A stretch of DNA of 64,000 nucleotides from Strigamia acuminata. Its lineage: Eukaryota; Arthropoda; Chilopoda; Geophilomorpha; Linotaeniidae. Under the pieces are notes generated by a model that was not told where the DNA came from, searched no databases, and saw only the letters and a list, made by a program, of their open reading frames with translations. Positions 52,077 through 64,000 of the stretch are shown one piece after another. Each line of letters starts with the position of its first letter. Position 1 is the stretch's first letter. The DNA is taken from positions 23,896,427 to 23,960,426 of the forward strand of contig OX442315.1 in assembly GCA_949358305.1 (NCBI GenBank), read 5' to 3'. A program made the translations under genes and the position numbers.

Positions 52077-54601
52077 ATGCCGACCTCAAATATTCAGGAA
52101 GAGACTGCTTTGCTGGGGTAAGATATAAAACGATGATCTTGTGACTACTCTTAGGGCTGCTATTTCCTCTCTGCACATTAATTAATCGTATAATTTGTCA
52201 ACTTTTTCATGCACACACACATACACACACACATGCAATCCGAACATGTTTCCCCCTTTAACTCTTAACCCTTTTTCTCTTAGACAACCCATGTAATGTA
52301 AGCCTTTTGTGATTTCGAAACAGTTCTTCTTGTTTTCAGTTCTCAGTCGATTCCATAGATTTGTTGTGACTCCAGCTGAATGAAATGAATGTCGACCGTC
52401 CTTTAGTGTTGCATTTCTATCAATATTCTTCTTATTTTGCTACTTTTTGCGGATAGTCTGATTGATTTTTTTATGTTTCTATTTTTAACATTCGTAATTG
52501 TGATTTTCTATTTAGTTTCTTTTTCTTTTCTTTTTATAAATTATAAGCTCGAATTGATTTTAATTTGTGTTTTATTTTTACTATTTTGCAGCACAATGCC
52601 TGGCGATAGCATGGATGACATTGAGCTGAAGAATATTCAGTTGCAGTATCCGATTCCTCGTACTCTTTCCAAAGATTCGTCATCCATTAATTTCCAGGTA
52701 TAGTAATTTTTTATACGTTTTTATTTTTATTTTTAAAATTATTTTTTTTTTGTTTAGGAAAACCAGGTGAAGACGAATTGGGGTAACATTCTTGTGGCTA
52801 TTCAGGGAGACCGTTCTAAACCGGCAATTGTTACTTTTCATGACATTGGACTGAATCGTAAAGGATTTTTTTTCAAAACTTAAACATATTTTCTTCGAGT
52901 GGTTGTTCAAATATGTAATAAGTGATAATTCATTTTTTCAATATTTATTTCAGATACTTCGTGCTTTCAGTCGTTTTTTAATTACATTGACAACAAAATC
53001 TTGTTACAAAACTTTTGCGTTTATCATGTCAATGCACCAGGTCAGGATGAAGGTGCTCCAACATTACCCGATGGGTAAAAATATTTAAATTGTAACTTTT
53101 TTTTTAAAGTATATGAATATTGAAATTTAATTTAGGTATGAATACCCAACTATGGATCAATTGGCTGAAGTTATCGATTGCGTTGTGCAGTTTTACGAGT
53201 TAAATGGAAATTATCATTTATTTATTGATTTAAATTAATCATTTAATGATTAATTATTTATTAGTTTGAAGCGCATCGTCGGGGTTGGTGTCGGTGCTGG
53301 TGGTAACATCTTGGCTCGATACGCGGTGTGTATTTCTATTTGGTTGGATTGATTTCGGTTGAAATGATAAATTTGTGTTCGTACAGCTGATACATAGCAG
53401 CAAGGTCGATGCTCTCGTTCTGATCAATTGTGTGTCTACTCAAGCGGGATGGATCGAATGGGGGTATCAAAAACTCAATTCACGCCATCTGAAAGCTAAA
53501 GGAATGACTCAATCGGCAATGGATTACTTAATGTGGCATCACTTTGGAAAAGGAACCGAAGAGCGTAACCACGATTTGGTTCAGGCGTACAAGCAGTACT
53601 TTGAAAAGAACGTCAATGCTTTCAATTTGGCTCTGTTTATTGACTCATACGTCAAGTGAGTCGAGTTGTTTTGCCATTAACGAATGTAATAATTTAATCA
53701 ATTAATTAATCTTAATTTAGGAGAAGCGATTTGGGAATTGTGAGAGAATTGGACCCGGAGAAAAAGAAAACTGTTCGCTCCATTACGTGAGTTTCTGAAG
53801 AACAATATTCTAAAGAACTCCCGTTCTAATCGAGCAAATTTTAGATGCCCGGTAATGATGATAACCGGGAATTATTCCCCGCACGTCGACGATACTGTGA
53901 CCATGAATGGAAGACTTGATCCAACAAATTCCAACTGGATGAAGGTTAGGATTAGTTTATTTGCTATAATTGCTTTAATAATTATTCGACTCTTAGCTTC
54001 AAGACTGCGCTCAGGTGCTCGAAGAGCAACCGGGGAAAGTGAGCGAAGCTCTGCGTCTTTTTCTCCAGGGCCTTGGATATGGTGAGATTTTAGTTGCTTC
54101 TAAATTCTTACTTACGATAATAAAAATAATAATATTTGAGTCTAAAAGTTGTTATACAGTAATAATGCTTAAACAATAACAAAAGTTGAAATTATTTTGC
54201 TTCTTGTTTTCCAAGCTGTCGTCTACAAGAGGAAAATGTCCACTTGTTCTGCCGAAGGTATATTTTAATGGTGTCGTCTAGTCTGTCAATAGTGTTAGTC
54301 CTATTAATTGATTATTTAGTGTCTTTATTTTAGGAGGTTTGTAAGGATCCAAAATTTTTCTGTTTAAAAAAAATGTTTATTTTAGTTTTTACTAATATCA
54401 CTAGCATTAACATATAGCGAACTGGAAGTGGAAAACGTGTACATTGTTTTGAAGCAAATTTTCTTTGCAGTGCCAACGTTGTCTCGCGGCAAAATAACGG
54501 CTCAGCGCGCAGCATCGGTGGATGACGAATACTTGATGGGAACTAGTCGACAGGAAGTGCGAATCACCGAAAACCCGATCAACGAAGACGCTGTGTGTTA
54601 G
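52077..54601 (+). CDS. NDRG3: NDRG family protein (MESK2-like)
   Basis: Twelve exons: 52077-52117, 52592-52697, 52758-52857, 52954-53074, 53136-53198, 53265-53325, 53387-53655, 53721-53786, 53845-53944, 53997-54081, 54216-54257 and 54471-54601, giving 394 residues. NDRG proteins have an alpha/beta-hydrolase fold without the catalytic triad and act in stress and differentiation signalling. Signatures are DIELKNIQLQYP at the start, [62 protein letters not shown] (elbow with Gly/Ala in place of the nucleophile Ser), NCVSTQAGWIEWGYQKLNS and MMITGNYSPHVDDTV. The C-terminal tail, RGKITAQRAASVDDEYLMGT, differs from vertebrate tails. The Drosophila orthologue is MESK2; the NDRG3 symbol is approximate. 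A second ATG (52595, MPGDSMDD) could be used by an alternative first exon. Confidence 0.92.
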
Positions 54602-55068
54602 ATTAAATCCGCCACATTCTACTAGTTTAGTTCCGGATACAACAAGTTTAGTTGCCCTAGCATGTTTTGTTTAACATATCGATTAGTTGAGCGAGTTGTT
54701 TTTGGTACTATTTGCATCACTGTGCGGTCTACAAGTTGATGCAGGTGTTGGAGGCGAAGCAGTTGGGTCGTAGATTCATTGTACAGGGATTTTTTGTCTC
54801 TACTTATTACTGGCTTCGATTGTTTTTTAAATTTATTTTCTATACATTTTGTGTACACCTTAAGCTTCCATGATATGAGTCTCTTGTATAGTTAGACTAT
54901 TACTGCAAACAATGGTCGTTAACAATAGCAGAAATCATACAGTTTAGTCTAGAAAAGGAAATAGATTTAATCAGTTTCCATTTGTAGATGAAGTTTTAAT
55001 ACAATGTGTATAAAATTCACAATCTTCACATACATTGGAAGCAATAAAGAGTTATTAATGTTGCCGAG
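54602..55068. other. Shared 3' region of NDRG and DECR1
   Basis: Convergent 3' ends 467 bp apart. AATAAA occurs at about 55044 on the plus strand. No gene seen. Confidence 0.5.
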
Positions 55069-56468
<1,400 letters not shown>

Positions 56469-58557
56469 AGCTTGAGTTGAAAACTAAAGAGAGAAAACAC
56501 TCCATTATAAAATTAGATTTGGTGCAGATTTTTAAAAAATTAATCTTTTAAAGATTAAACCTAACCTCAGGAGGGTTTCATTTTTTTTTATGAATTAAAT
56601 TAAGCTAATCGTCAATTTGTTTTCATTTTTTGAAGAAAAAAAATATTTTCATCAATTAATGTGATTAAATCGAGGATTAAATGCTCATAGTGCGAGCGAA
56701 ACAGTTTTAAATATTTACATATTCTGATTAGATTGGACATCCAGAGTCCAGACTACGAAAAAAGTGAAAGCACGTAAAGTTTCCAAAAATATAATTACTT
56801 TCGAGTTACGTGTGTGTGTTGATAATAACTTTAAACTTATTAATCCCTTCACTACACGCATCTTGATGCCCTAACGAACAAACAAAACAATTACACAAGC
56901 TAAAACCATCCTAGCTTCATAATAATAATTTTTACCGTCTGGTATTATTACAATTCTCCTTTGTTACGGTTGTGTTGTGTGTCTTGTAGATTGTAATCTA
57001 GCACACCACGATATGGAAACAAAACGAGTTCATGCAAGAGCGACGACGTTCCTAGAGGTCGATTACCGTTAATAAATTTGCCACTAGAGTGTACTCAAGG
57101 CGAGTTTCAAGCACAAACCCATCATGCTAGATTATTAATTTTGCGATAACTTTGACCGAAATCACTAACCTCATATGTCACGCCAGATTACTTTGATCTT
57201 GACCTTTCTCAAGTTCATTCACGGCAAAGATTGACTTTGGAACGACGTGGAAATGGATATATCGGTAGAACGAATTTTTTTTTGAACTGTGGGACCGCGT
57301 CGCAGCCAGTCCATCACATTGTATAGATTTTTGAGGTTTTGTAAGGACCGGATAAAAATATTTTTGGGGTAATTGGGCCTGCAAAATAAAAAAAGAAAAC
57401 GCTTTTTCTAGACCATTATATCTTTCCGCACTTGTACAAATTGTCGAGCCGGCTTTGACAATTTTTACATTGTAACAGATGGGCGGTAAGAGGGGTGATA
57501 GAAGAACTTTAAGGTTGCCAGTAGCAACCGAGGCAACACTCAAGCTGTCACAAAAACCTATATAAACACTCAAGTCTAAAGCAAACATAAAACCCAAACT
57601 TTACACAAGCGCAAAACTAGTTTATAAAGTCTTGCTAATCTCGCGTTGAAAAATGTTTTGATGCAGGATCCAGAGCCAATCCAGCCAAACATAAACCCAA
57701 TAAAATCTACTCTATATTTCATCGATTTAACTCGAGTATCACGCATCGTTACTGAAGTAGTTGAGAGCCTTTGTTGTTGTGTATAGATGCAGTGAATCCC
57801 GCCGCTTTCCCGGCTCAGGTGACTAAGCTAAGCAGAGAAGCACTTCACTTCACGGTGGTTTATTAAAAGGCCAGCCCGGTTCCCAATCAATTGAAGCATT
57901 GTTCAGAATTGCGTAAGAAAAATAAAGCCAGCGAGTCGCTGAAACAATTGAAAACTGAAACCGATAGATTTCATCATAGCTGGTCGAACGAATGCAATCA
58001 GTTTAAGTATTTTTTTCTGCCATTTTCTTGCGGGAAAAGGGTGGAGAAAAGGAAGGAATGATATGAGAGATGTACAATTGATATAAACAGCCACTTATTT
58101 ATTTGTCATTGTGAATAACAGGCAAGAAAACATCAAAATAGATGAGGATGAAAAAGGTTTTGTTTGTCCAGTTGATTCTGCACTACTCAAGGCATTAGTG
58201 GTCAAAGACAGACAAATGATTTACAAAAATCTCTCCCTTCTGAAAACACAATTTTGAGGGAGCATATTGAAAATTTGACTTACAGTGTAGCAAAAATGCA
58301 TTTTTTGTTCACTGAAAATTTCTAATTGAGCATTTATGGTGAATCCATCAAGCGTATACACAAGGCAGCATGGAAAAAGTTGTGCGTTGGATGCCCACGA
58401 GAAAAGGCAACAGCAGGAGACAGGCGAACGACACATCGCATCAGCAAATAAACAAACCAATTATACGCAAAAAACGAAGAATCCAAGTAAAATCGTCGCC
58501 TTCATCGTCACACTCGTCAACTTTGTCGCCGTCGTTCCTTATCGTAATGTATCATAA
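56469..58557. other. Intergenic, possibly holding the DECR1 first exon
   Basis: No confident gene. A 139-codon minus-strand frame (57178-57597, MGFMFALDLSVYIGFCDS) has moderate composition and contains an internal intron-like break, but no family was recognised; it might be part of an unrecognised small gene or of the DECR1 leader. The 57600-58557 part contains only short overlapping frames. Confidence 0.35.
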
Positions 58558-60443
58558 TCAGTCCGTGTCGGAAGCGCTGAGTTGCTGCGCTGCAGGGCAA
58601 GCTTCCGGACTCGGAGGCAACTCTTCGGAACCCCGACCGAAACGAGATGTAAAATAAGCGAGTGATTTACGACATCGCAGAAGTTGTCGTTCTAAACGCT
58701 GGTTTTCCGTCTGCAGCGAGTTAATTTCTTTCCTGCCATTTCAACAAAATCATTTGATTTTTAACAACAACTCAACATTTAATGCAAACATTTTGCGCCG
58801 CACCTCATCTGGTAATTCTGAGCTCGACAAATTTCATCGTATTTGTGATAAGAAGCTTGAAAAAGAAGCACAGACTCGATCCATTCGATATGTACAATCA
58901 AGTGGTTGCTGTCATCCAGGAAAAAACAAGCTGGATCTGATATCTAACCAAAAATTTAAACCGATATAAAAATAAATTTAAAAATAATAAACAAACAAAA
59001 AATATAAATAAAAATAATAATAATTTATTTAACCTTTTTCTTTCCCCATCTCCCATTTCCTCCCTCAAATGTCAAACTCGATTTAAAAAAGAAAGAAAAA
59101 AAGGCATGCAGAAATTCCTAATAAATAATAATGATTGAGTACAACCTCATGTATAGGGATGTTGGTTTCCATCATAATTCCATCGTCTGCCTCGTGGATG
59201 TAATAATGGCTTAAAGGCGTTTTGAGCACTTCAGTGAGGTCGCGAGTTCCCGTTTTGGGATGACGTCTCACGATCTGCGCGCTCCAAGCCACGTATCTCA
59301 GATGATTGCGAGCGAGCGAAATCGCGTCCTTGTACACCACTTTGAGACGCAAGAAATCGCCATTCGCATCCGCCTCCACAGCCCACGTATGCTTCTCCCT
59401 ATCGTAACACGTGCTGATTCCATTCGATGGAAACACCTAATGACGACGGGCGAGATAGAGAAATCAGATTGAGAAACCAAACCAATAAACGCGGCGCGTC
59501 CAATCGCCGATTCAATTCGCAACCCACTTTGACCTCGCTGATAGTGTGTGCGGAAATGAGCTCGATGTAAATGCGAAGAGAGCCGCGCCTCACGAAATCC
59601 GACAACTGAGCTTTGACCGGCCATCCGAAGCCCCTGCCGTCGGAATCGGAGAAGTCGTTGATGGGACTCGAGTCGAGGCGTCGGTCCCCGTCGCCCAAAA
59701 CCACCCTGTATCGCACTCGGCACTGATAATCGAAGCCCGTCAGCCGGTTGAGTGTGATGAGAATCTTGTCTGGAGCGTCGGGCAATGGCAGCACGGCCAC
59801 ATTCCATTCAAAGTTGCCAAAGAGGAAGTAGTTTGTCTCCAACTTGGGGACGACTGATTTGCCATGACTGGTGTCAAAAGATAAAGAAAAGAAATTGCAA
59901 TTTTCCATGTTTTTCTCACTTTTTCAAGATTTTTTTTCATGATTATTTTTCTTTTTTTTATGTTCACCTGAAGCAAAGTGGATGGGGAACTCGGATATCG
60001 CTTTCGAACACTGTTGTAATATTCGCAAGTGCCACCTCGACTTGAAATTCGCCGTTTTCGTCGGTAAAGGCGCGCGTACGAAGTTCGTCGATACTCGGAA
60101 TCAAGCGTCGGTTGCCATTGGCCAATTGATCAACAGTGAAACGGCAACATTTGGCCGAGAAAACCTCATTCTGGCCGAAATGCTCGCGATTTAAAAGCGT
60201 GAAGACGAAATCAACGTAACAGCGTATCCCAACGCAGGCGCTACGCCAAACAAGGAAGACGCCAAGCGCTTGGCGGTCGGTGCGCGTAAAGGAAATTGCC
60301 CACTTATGACAAGCGCAGGGAAACTCTTTGGACGTGACATCGTTGCGATGGACGTCGCGTGTCACCGTCCGGGTGACGATAAACGTGAAGACGCGCGTGT
60401 CGCCGGCATCGCGAAGTTTTACAAGCCGATAGAGCAGCGCCAT
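58558..60443 (-). CDS. Unrecognised 471-residue protein with C-terminal coiled coil
   Basis: Five exons, 5' to 3': 60443-59968, 59867-59534, 59436-59146, 58943-58804 and 58732-58558; all borders GT-AG and the frame closes exactly. The N-terminal 150 residues (CHKWAISFTRTDRQALGVFL, GIRCYVDFVFTLLNREHFGQ, ENGEFQVEVALANITTVFES) resemble TRAF/MATH beta-sandwich domains. The second and third exons (NFEWNVAVLPLPDAPDKILI, HLRYVAWSAQIVRRH) look like further beta-rich modules. The end is a heptad-type coiled coil (EINSLQTENQRLERQLLRC) with a short polar tail. No signal peptide or membrane helix. GC content of the coding exons is higher than that of flanking DNA. Possibly a MATH-like adaptor; the exact family is not recognised and the domain call is tentative. 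Confidence 0.75.
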
Positions 60444-61589
60444 CGATGTCTAGCGACTAAATTGTGTATCGATTAAAGTCGTTGTCATGACGACCACTTG
60501 TAACATGGATCTTTATATCGATCTGCTCAAGCGAACACTTCTCGACGCAACTGGTGCTCCTTGTCATTACTCCATCTGCCAAAACATTAAATTACAATAA
60601 AACTCTTACAATTCGATACGTTTTTACGAAGCACTCGCGTGCTGCGGAAAATCAAACGGATGCAATTCGTTTTGAACAAAAATTCATTTCGCACTTTCAA
60701 TTCAATTTCAACGGCAGGCGAGATGAATTAATTAATTGTAAATATTTGATGGCAAAAGTTATCGCAAAAGTGTTTCTCGTGATCAACTAACCTTGCGTCC
60801 AAACGTCGCTTCACCACAATTTGACTGCCAAGGAGGCGTGCGAGCCATGTTTCCATGAAGCTCGCATAATCTGCTCGTTCTACTACCTCAGCTCTGCTCT
60901 GCTCCTTGGTGGTGCTTGGCCGTCAAGCACGTATGTTACGTCACCACGTAAATGCGCACGCAAACCAATCCAGTCACTGCTTTCTCTTCTGCCACACCCA
61001 ACTCGTATTTTTTAGTCTTTGCTTTTTCTCCCCCCTTGCGATGCGAAAATAAAGCCACCTGGGGGTTGATTAAAGATGATAAAGACTGACAATGCACACA
61101 CACTAAAGATGAAACTTGTTGGCTATTATTATAATAATTAAAAAATTGAATAAATTTATTATGAATAAATAAGTAAATAAATAAATAAATAAATACTGTG
61201 TGATAAAGACAACGATAAACTTAATTGGTACTTTTTTAAAAAAAATAAAAAATAAAATTTTTTTAAAAAAAATTTTAATTTTTAATTATCAACAAAAACG
61301 AAAACTAAATTATTTCAAATGTTGACTGTAGGCCGAGAATTAAACCGAAAATTTAATTACGAGAGAGATATGGACTCTCGTAAATAATATTAGGAAGGTT
61401 GCGTTGATTTAAAAACCTTTAGCATGAAAATTTGATGATTTCTGACGTCAAATCAACAAAACGTTCCAATTGTAACCGCTGTGAGCTGGGAAGCCATTGC
61501 TGGTTGATCGCATTTCTAGTACCGTAAGCATCGTTATCTCAACTTTTTCACAAATTAATATACACATTTGAAATTTTTTCTTATAGAAA
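60444..61589. promoter_or_regulatory. Divergent region between the MATH-like gene and mRpL36
   Basis: About 1.1 kb between divergent starts. It contains TGTTACGTCACCACGTAA (about 60930-60947, CRE-like), AT microsatellite-like AATAAATAAATA near 61175, and a probable 5' untranslated intron ending TTCTTATAG at 61586 just before the mRpL36 start. No other gene found. Confidence 0.45.
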
Positions 61590-61880
61590 ATGTCGACTTG
61601 GACTGTATTACGAAGGTTGTCGGATGCTTTGATTTCGCGCCAACTCTACGACCGATCTCTCGCAAAATTCGCTCTGAATGGGGAATACCAACAAATCCGA
61701 GAATTCAAATTCAAACAGCATTTAACGCGGAGATGTCGCGATTGCTATTTCGAAAACATCGACAATCGTTTGTACATATTTTGCAAAACCCATCCCCGGC
61801 ATAAACAAATTCAAATACAAGCTCCCGAAAAGACAAAGTGGATCTTGACGCATGCCACGCAAGGAAGAAGATTGTGGTGA
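61590..61880 (+). CDS. MRPL36: Mitochondrial large-subunit ribosomal protein bL36m
   Basis: Single coding exon of 96 residues. The C-terminal half is the bL36 zinc ribbon: RRCRDCYFENIDNRLYIFCKTHPRHKQ, with the Cys-x2-Cys ... Cys-x4-His ligands. The N-terminal part (MSTWTVLRRLSDALISRQLY) is Arg/Ser-rich and suits a mitochondrial targeting sequence. It is part of the mitochondrial large ribosomal subunit, near the peptidyl transferase centre. A tail after the zinc ribbon (IQIQAPEKTKWILTHATQGR) is longer than in many homologues. Confidence 0.88.
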   Translation: MSTWTVLRRLSDALISRQLYDRSLAKFALNGEYQQIREFKFKQHLTRRCRDCYFENIDNRLYIFCKTHPRHKQIQIQAPEKTKWILTHATQGRRLW

Positions 61881-61969
61881 TTCAGAATTCGGAACAATTT
61901 AATAATCAATGTGTATTTAGAATACAGAGTTTATCAAACAAAAAGATTAAACTGTGTGCACTTATTTTA

Positions 61970-63986
61970 TTAAGACTCTGTTATTACTAAAGGCAAAGAC
62001 AAAGTAGACGACTCCGCGCTCGAATCGCCATTCGTTATCAAACGCACAGCTTTGAGCGTGTGTTGAGGTTGAGTAGAAACGTGTATCGTATTACCAGTAT
62101 CGTCCGATACCGCTATTTGTTGTCCTTTAATATCTCCATCTCCAAGTTCGCCAGGTTCCTGAATCGCTAAATAATAATGTTCGTCATCCTGTATTTCATG
62201 TTCTGCTGGAATCTGAATAGTGAACGTGCGAGTTCCATCCGGCGCCGAAGTCTCCAAGCCATTTTCGCTCGTTAAGACATTTAAACAACTATAAATGATT
62301 TGTGCGGCAGCCATGTTACCACACGGCAACACATTTTCGCCAATGGGGCTCGGTTTGGAATCGGGAATCGCACCCCTTTTGTGATCTGCAATGTGATTTA
62401 AATAATTATCTTTGCTGACAGACCGAAACGAACACGTGGAACAAGCGAAAAGTCCTTCCATGCCTGGATGCTTGTTTTTTAGATGAGTTTTGTACGAAAT
62501 GGCTTGAATACAGGCGTACGGGCAGTGCGGGCATTTGTAAGGTTTAGCTCCCGAGTGTCGCATTTTGTGTCTGCGTAGAGAATTGTGATCGCCCGTTCGA
62601 TATTCACACTGATCGCATTGAAATGGCTTCTCGCCAGTGTGTTGACGCATGTGTAGTTGCAACATGGCTTTTCTAGCGGACGTGTGGCCGCAAAACGAAC
62701 AAACGAACGGTTTAAGTTTGCTATGCACCGCTTGTAAATGCTTCCGTAAGCATTTCGAGTCGGAGAAAGTGCGGAAACAAATGTCGCACTTCTGTTCACT
62801 GTACCAGCGTTTCTCCGTCATATTTTTCCGATCCATATGGACAATTGAGTGGTTCCTTAGTTGACTAACCTGCTTAAATCCCTTGCCTATATTAAAAACC
62901 AATTTTTATTGATTATTTATTTAAAATTTTACAATTGGATTTGCTCATTTACCGCAAGTGGGACACACGAAAGAACGTTCTTCGCTGTGTATCCGTCGGT
63001 GATTTTCCAGCTTGAACGAGCTGTACGTTCGGTATTGGCATTCGGGACAAGCGTGCAATTCCATATCGATTCCGTGTTCCTTCCACAGATGGAGGCTCAG
63101 CAGGCGCCAGTTTTCTGATTTTTCATTACATTCAGGACAAGTTAGATATTTCACTCCTGATTGATGACACTTTTCGTGGTACTGCAAATTGTTTTCTACT
63201 TTAAATTTGCATCCACAATCGTCACATCTAAAATGAAAAATAAATACAAATTAATTTTAGGTAAATTTCACTTCGATATTCGCAAAAAAATACCTGTAAT
63301 TCCTGTCATCGCACCATTGATGACGTTTGCGTTTACGATTTAACACAAAATCATCTTCCAATAATTTGGGTGGATGCACCTAGAAATTTCGATATAAAAT
63401 AAAGATAAAAATATATTCCCAACAGAATAATGGTCACTCACTTTTCTCTTATTAACTGTTCCTTCGAATTCTTTTTCCTTCGCATAATTTTTTTCAGCTA
63501 GCTCGTTGATTTTTTTGTTTTTCGTCTTTTTTATTCTCATGTTCTTTTCCGTATTACTCGTTGATTCGGTTCCGACTTGATGGTCCTCTACCATATGAGC
63601 TTTGCATTGCTCCAGTGTATTAAATCCCTTCTTGCACTGCCCGCACAAGAAAATCTGCTTTTCATTTGTTGCCGGTTGATCATGATTCGAATCAACCTGT
63701 GGATTTAACACCGTCTCGAATAGAAACGTGGAACTGCTTTGCGAATTGTCCAAAAGTAGAGTCGGTTCGTCTTTTACTTCCGGATAGTCCTGCTGCAACT
63801 GGCAGCCGATTCGTTGATTACCAACCTCAAAATGTGTGTTGCGAATATGACTCATGAGTCCACTTTTCCATGCACAACTAAACGGGCAAAATTTGCATTT
63901 GTAGGTCGTAACGACGTCCATAAATTCTTCCAGATTGGCCGCTTTAAGCTGATCCGTTGCTGACGATTCGGCTTCGCTCTCTTCAC
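61970..63986 (-). CDS. C2H2 zinc-finger protein, 5' end outside window
   Basis: Exons 63986-63442, 63379-63294, 63228-62953 and 62886-61970 are in the window; the first has an acceptor, so the start codon lies to the right. At least eleven C2H2-type fingers are visible, starting with YKCKFCPFSCAWKSGLMSHI and including a five-finger run near the end (FVCSFCGHTSARKAML, FQCDQCEYRTGDHNSLRRHK, YKCPHCPYACIQAISYKTHL). One finger (CDDCGCKFKVENNLQYHEKC) has a His-x3-Cys-like end. The C-terminal 150 residues are acidic and Gln/Thr-rich, probably an activation or interaction region. The mix of linked fingers and CPY(A/R)-type fingers resembles the ZFP64/ZNF142-like group. A DNA-binding nuclear regulator by inference. 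The minus-strand AATAAA overlaps the stop codon. Confidence 0.85.
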
Positions 63987-64000
63987 CTGAAAACGAAATT

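Noticed and set aside
59260-60476. Several plus-strand frames of 68-103 codons
   Set aside because: Shadows of the minus-strand five-exon gene, whose splice sites and frame are consistent.

Overview
The window is nuclear DNA from a eukaryote, most likely an arthropod. It is AT-rich, has many genes on both strands with short introns (about 50-300 bp, longer in a few genes), and carries arrays built on the arthropod telomere motif TTAGG/CCTAA. Several proteins are closest in architecture to insect or crustacean families: retm-like SEC14 protein, wake-like RA-domain protein, MESK2/NDRG and RanBPM. The species cannot be fixed from sequence alone. All identifications come from remembered family signatures, with no database search. 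Exon borders were read by hand from GT/AG signals and reading-frame continuity. In every gene where I list all exons the total coding length is a multiple of three.

Layout. 1-5 kb is gene-dense: the 3' part of the DDX56/Dbp9 helicase, an unrecognised two-exon gene, and WDR54 on the minus strand. 5-23 kb is a repeat-rich block without a convincing gene. It holds a 62-bp satellite with 249-bp higher-order periodicity, interrupted by an 11-bp telomere-like array; two short minisatellites; a 583-bp tandem array of about ten units; a 21-bp minisatellite of about 67 units that is open in several frames; duplicated segments; a GC-rich 120-bp insertion; a fold-back MITE; and a second telomere-like array bounded by inverted repeats. 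23-25.3 kb, at the edge of this block, carries a truncated GATD1-like gene and a broken PPT2-like gene.

26-64 kb is gene-dense again: SEC14L1/retm (+), wake/ANKFN1-like (+), SLC25A38 (-), CNOT3 (-), mRpS17 (+), CTDP1/FCP1 (-), RANBP9 (+), UBE2C (+), NDRG/MESK2 (+), DECR1 (-), an unrecognised 471-residue gene (-), mRpL36 (+) and a C2H2 zinc-finger gene running off the right edge (-).

The genes are mostly unrelated housekeeping loci, so no pathway cluster is evident. Two organisational themes stand out. Convergent neighbours have stop codons only 75-115 bp apart with overlapping poly(A) signals, and divergent pairs share 0.7-1.2 kb upstream regions with NRF-1-like and GATGGCGC-type motifs. The least expected structure is the inverted-repeat-bounded TTAGG/TCAGG array at 21447-22008.
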